DNA from: JBBKXJ01 sp037969395
Lineage (GTDB): Bacteria; Pseudomonadota; Gammaproteobacteria; Pseudomonadales; JAUIET01
Reading direction: 5' to 3'
Assembly: GCA_037969395.1 (NCBI GenBank)
Contig: JBBKXJ010000257.1
Location: forward strand, 11,298 to 75,297
DNA length: 64,000 nt
In this document: positions 62,483 through 64,000 of the stretch, piece after piece
Layout of the letters: the number at the start of each line of letters is the position of its first letter
Position numbering within the stretch: the first letter of the stretch is position 1
Notes under the pieces: generated by a model
Databases searched by the model: none
Told to the model about the DNA's origin: nothing
The model's input: only the letters and a program-made list of their open reading frames with translations
Position numbers and translations under genes: made by a program

Positions 62483-63142
62483 CTACTGACTCGGCGGCGC
62501 GTGTCGATCAAAAGCCGCCAACTGATCAGCCAGCGCTTTCTGGAAGGCGGATCTTGCTTCGTTGCGCTGTTTATAACGGGTCAGTGCCGGGAAAGCTTCG
62601 AGAATATCCGTATGCCGCAGGTCGCGCAAGACTGTGGTCATTAGAATATCGGCCGCCGTGAAGGCACCCTCCAGATATTCGCGCTGCTCCAATTGCGGGG
62701 CAAGTTCGCCCAGCCGTTTTTCGATCATAGTGACCACCTGTGGGCGACGTAGCTTAGCCCATTCCTCTTTACGCGAGAAAAAGTCGATATCCGCAAGGTT
62801 GCTAATATGCGGTTCCAGCGTGTTCAGCGCTGCGAACGTCCAGGTTGTAACACGGGCACGTTCATTGGCGTCGGCTGGCAGTAGCGCCGCAGACTTGCCG
62901 GCTATATGCAGCACAATCGCGCCGGACTCGAACAACGTTAAGTCGTCTTCCTGATAAACAGGAACCTGAGCAAAAGGCTGCTGCTTACGATAGCTGCTGG
63001 AGCTCTTCTCTTCCTGCCCAATCAAGTGCTCTTCATAGGCTAACCCTGCTTCCTCCAGCGCCCAACGAACACGCAAATCACGCACCGAACCCCTGGCAAA
63101 GTCCGGTACCCACTCAAATGCGGTTACGATGATTCTACTCAT
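62483..63142 (-). CDS. Glutathione S-transferase family protein
   Basis: A 219-residue GST: an N-terminal thioredoxin-like domain (VRWALEEAGLAYEEH, then the cis-proline FAQVPVY and the ESGAIVLHI glutathione-binding motif), and an all-helical C-terminal domain (ADILMTTVLRDL). The catalytic N-terminal residue is not obvious. It starts the run toward GFA. Confidence 0.92.
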   Translation of the reverse strand: MSRIIVTAFEWVPDFARGSVRDLRVRWALEEAGLAYEEHLIGQEEKSSSSYRKQQPFAQVPVYQEDDLTLFESGAIVLHIAGKSAALLPADANERARVTTWTFAALNTLEPHISNLADIDFFSRKEEWAKLRRPQVVTMIEKRLGELAPQLEQREYLEGAFTAADILMTTVLRDLRHTDILEAFPALTRYKQRNEARSAFQKALADQLAAFDRHAPPSQ

Positions 63143-63232
63143 GGTCTTACCTCCTTTAACAGCACATCGGTTTTTACTTTACACCCACCAGGGCAACAAT
63201 TGCGCCCTGCGGCTATTAGTTAACGCTTACCG

Positions 63233-63643
63233 CTAGACTTTTGCCTCAACGTGTTTTTTGAAGCGGTTCAAAATACTTTGCCACCCCTGCCGTTGCTGCT
63301 CGGCGGTATGCTCGTCTTCGACGTCGAAAGTTTCAATGACTTTAACGCCATCTGCAACTTGCTCGAACGTGATTAATACAGACCTGCCGTCTTCAAGCTC
63401 GTATTCGATAAGCTTATTTTCGATAATCTTTGTATAGGTGCCGTCGAAATCAAACCCCATGCTGCCGTCTTTAGCTTCCATGCGATAACAGAACTTGCCG
63501 CCAACGGTTAAATCAACATCACTATTTGTGGTATGCCAATCATCGGATGCGGCGTTCCACTGATTGATATCCGCAGGGCTGTTCCAGGCGTTCCAGGTGG
63601 CGTCGATATCTGCTTTGACGATGCTTTCCACTCGAATTTTCAT
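63233..63643 (-). CDS. SRPBCC (AHSA1-type) protein
   Basis: A 136-residue START-like protein: KADIDATWNAWNSPADINQWN at the N-terminus, FCYRMEAKDGSMGFDFDGTY in the middle and WQSILNRFKKHVEAK at the end. I use the ATG at 63643; a frame extension to 63688 has no ribosome site. Divergent from the HxlR-type regulator, which may control it. Confidence 0.9.
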   Translation of the reverse strand: MKIRVESIVKADIDATWNAWNSPADINQWNAASDDWHTTNSDVDLTVGGKFCYRMEAKDGSMGFDFDGTYTKIIENKLIEYELEDGRSVLITFEQVADGVKVIETFDVEDEHTAEQQRQGWQSILNRFKKHVEAKV

Positions 63644-63734
63644 GCTATCACCCTCAACTGATTGCTGCGCCGGTTGCGACCGCCGCATCTATTATCGCTG
63701 CTGTCACGTATGTAAGGAGTTTTGGTATAATCAC

Positions 63735-63744
63735 AACTATAGTT
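63735..63744. promoter_or_regulatory. Palindrome between SRPBCC and HxlR genes
   Basis: AACTATAGTT is a perfect 10-bp palindrome in the AT-rich divergent promoter; a second AACAT-AA-ATGTT dyad lies 10 bases on, and TAACTATAAA repeats the half-site. Candidate operator for the HxlR protein. Confidence 0.4.
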
Positions 63745-63810
63745 ATATAATGCAACATAAATGTTATTATTACTAACTATAAATTTCCAACTTCAATAAA
63801 GGACTAAATT

Positions 63811-64000
63811 CTGGCTAAGCGTGAATTTAATGACGGCTGCGCCATGGCGCATGCACTCGATATTGTCGGCGAACGCTGGGCCCTGCTGGTTATGCGTGAG
63901 CTGCTGCTAGGGCCGAAACGCTTTTCCGACCTGCGCGCCAGCTTGCCAGGCATTAGTGCAAATTTACTGACCCAGCGGCTTGAAGGCCTGGAGGCGGTGT
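63811..64000 (+). CDS. HxlR-type winged-helix regulator, cut by the window edge
   Basis: The first 63 codons of an HxlR-family repressor: DGCAMAHALDIVGERWALLV, then MRELLLGPKRFSDLRASLPG and ISANLLTQRLEGLE, the conserved N-terminal Cys, W and winged-helix core. No ATG, GTG or TTG opens the frame: a stop TAA at 63805-63807 precedes, leaving ATT 63808 or CTG 63811. CTG is seven bases after AAAGGA. An internal ATG at 63844 would lose the conserved Cys. Divergent from the stress-protein cluster. Confidence 0.85.
   Translation, partial: MAKREFNDGCAMAHALDIVGERWALLVMRELLLGPKRFSDLRASLPGISANLLTQRLEGLEAV

Noticed and set aside
1..64000. tRNA, rRNA, insertion sequences or prophage
   Set aside because: I looked for tRNA T-loop motifs, transposase motifs and phage genes and found none; the only tyrosine recombinase is xerC in its housekeeping position.

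Overview
The window looks like a chromosomal segment of a free-living, probably marine, gammaproteobacterium from the Pseudomonadales/Cellvibrionales side of the class. The basis is gene content and gene order. argH-algZ-algR-hemC-hemD-hemX-hemY, lptM-lysA-dapF-DUF484-xerC-HAD, trxA-rho-ubiD, dsbB-rsd, and the group sutA, glnK, amtB, ubiK, yifB all follow arrangements I know from Pseudomonas. Base composition looks even and moderately GC-rich. I see no insertion sequence, prophage, CRISPR array, rRNA or tRNA. The genus cannot be named from the sequence alone.

Region 1 (1-13.3 kb) is a phosphate and polyphosphate district. It holds a DUF47 (PhoU-like) protein with a Pit transporter, a P-loop protein convergent with an FHA-like/PPP phosphatase, polyphosphate kinase ppk1, a CHAD protein translationally coupled to a ParA-type ATPase, a histidine phosphatase, a two-domain PPK2 enzyme (polyP:AMP phosphotransferase type) and an ATP-cone P-loop kinase resembling 2-phosphoglycerate kinase. 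A perfect FNR-type box lies in front of ppk1. The CHAD-ParA pair is my best candidate for an undescribed system, a positioning or segregation device for polyphosphate granules.

Region 2 (13.3-36 kb) is mostly housekeeping and envelope functions: moaA, an epimerase, a LemA/M48 protease pair, a YpfJ-type metallopeptidase, a RodZ-like protein, a DUF1631 protein, a MATE exporter, an SDR, a short PEP-CTERM protein with a candidate sigma-54 promoter, gshA, an ACP phosphodiesterase, an orphan FliL-like protein, dsbB, rsd, a WD40 lipoprotein, an FKBP isomerase, and a VTT-membrane-domain/flavin-disulfide-reductase fusion.

Region 3 (35.7-52.2 kb) carries trxA, rho, ubiD, the hemCDXY tetrapyrrole operon, the AlgZ/AlgR two-component pair, argH, and the lptM-lysA-dapF-DUF484-xerC-HAD run. 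A 23-bp tandem repeat array of about nine copies lies between algR and hemC.

Region 4 (52.2-59.1 kb) is nitrogen control and neighbours: a SutA-like transcription factor with an unusually basic N-terminal tail, two nearly identical PII proteins, amtB, and a TorF-type porin. The porin-glnB-amtB run is headed by a good sigma-54 promoter and an NtrC-like dyad. ubiK, yifB/comM and a ferredoxin-NADP reductase follow.

Region 5 (59.1-64 kb) holds a universal stress protein and a minus-strand series of small stress or detoxification proteins (two-domain VOC, DUF1428, two SRPBCC, a truncated VOC remnant, GFA, GST). It faces a divergent HxlR regulator that runs off the window and has no canonical start codon.
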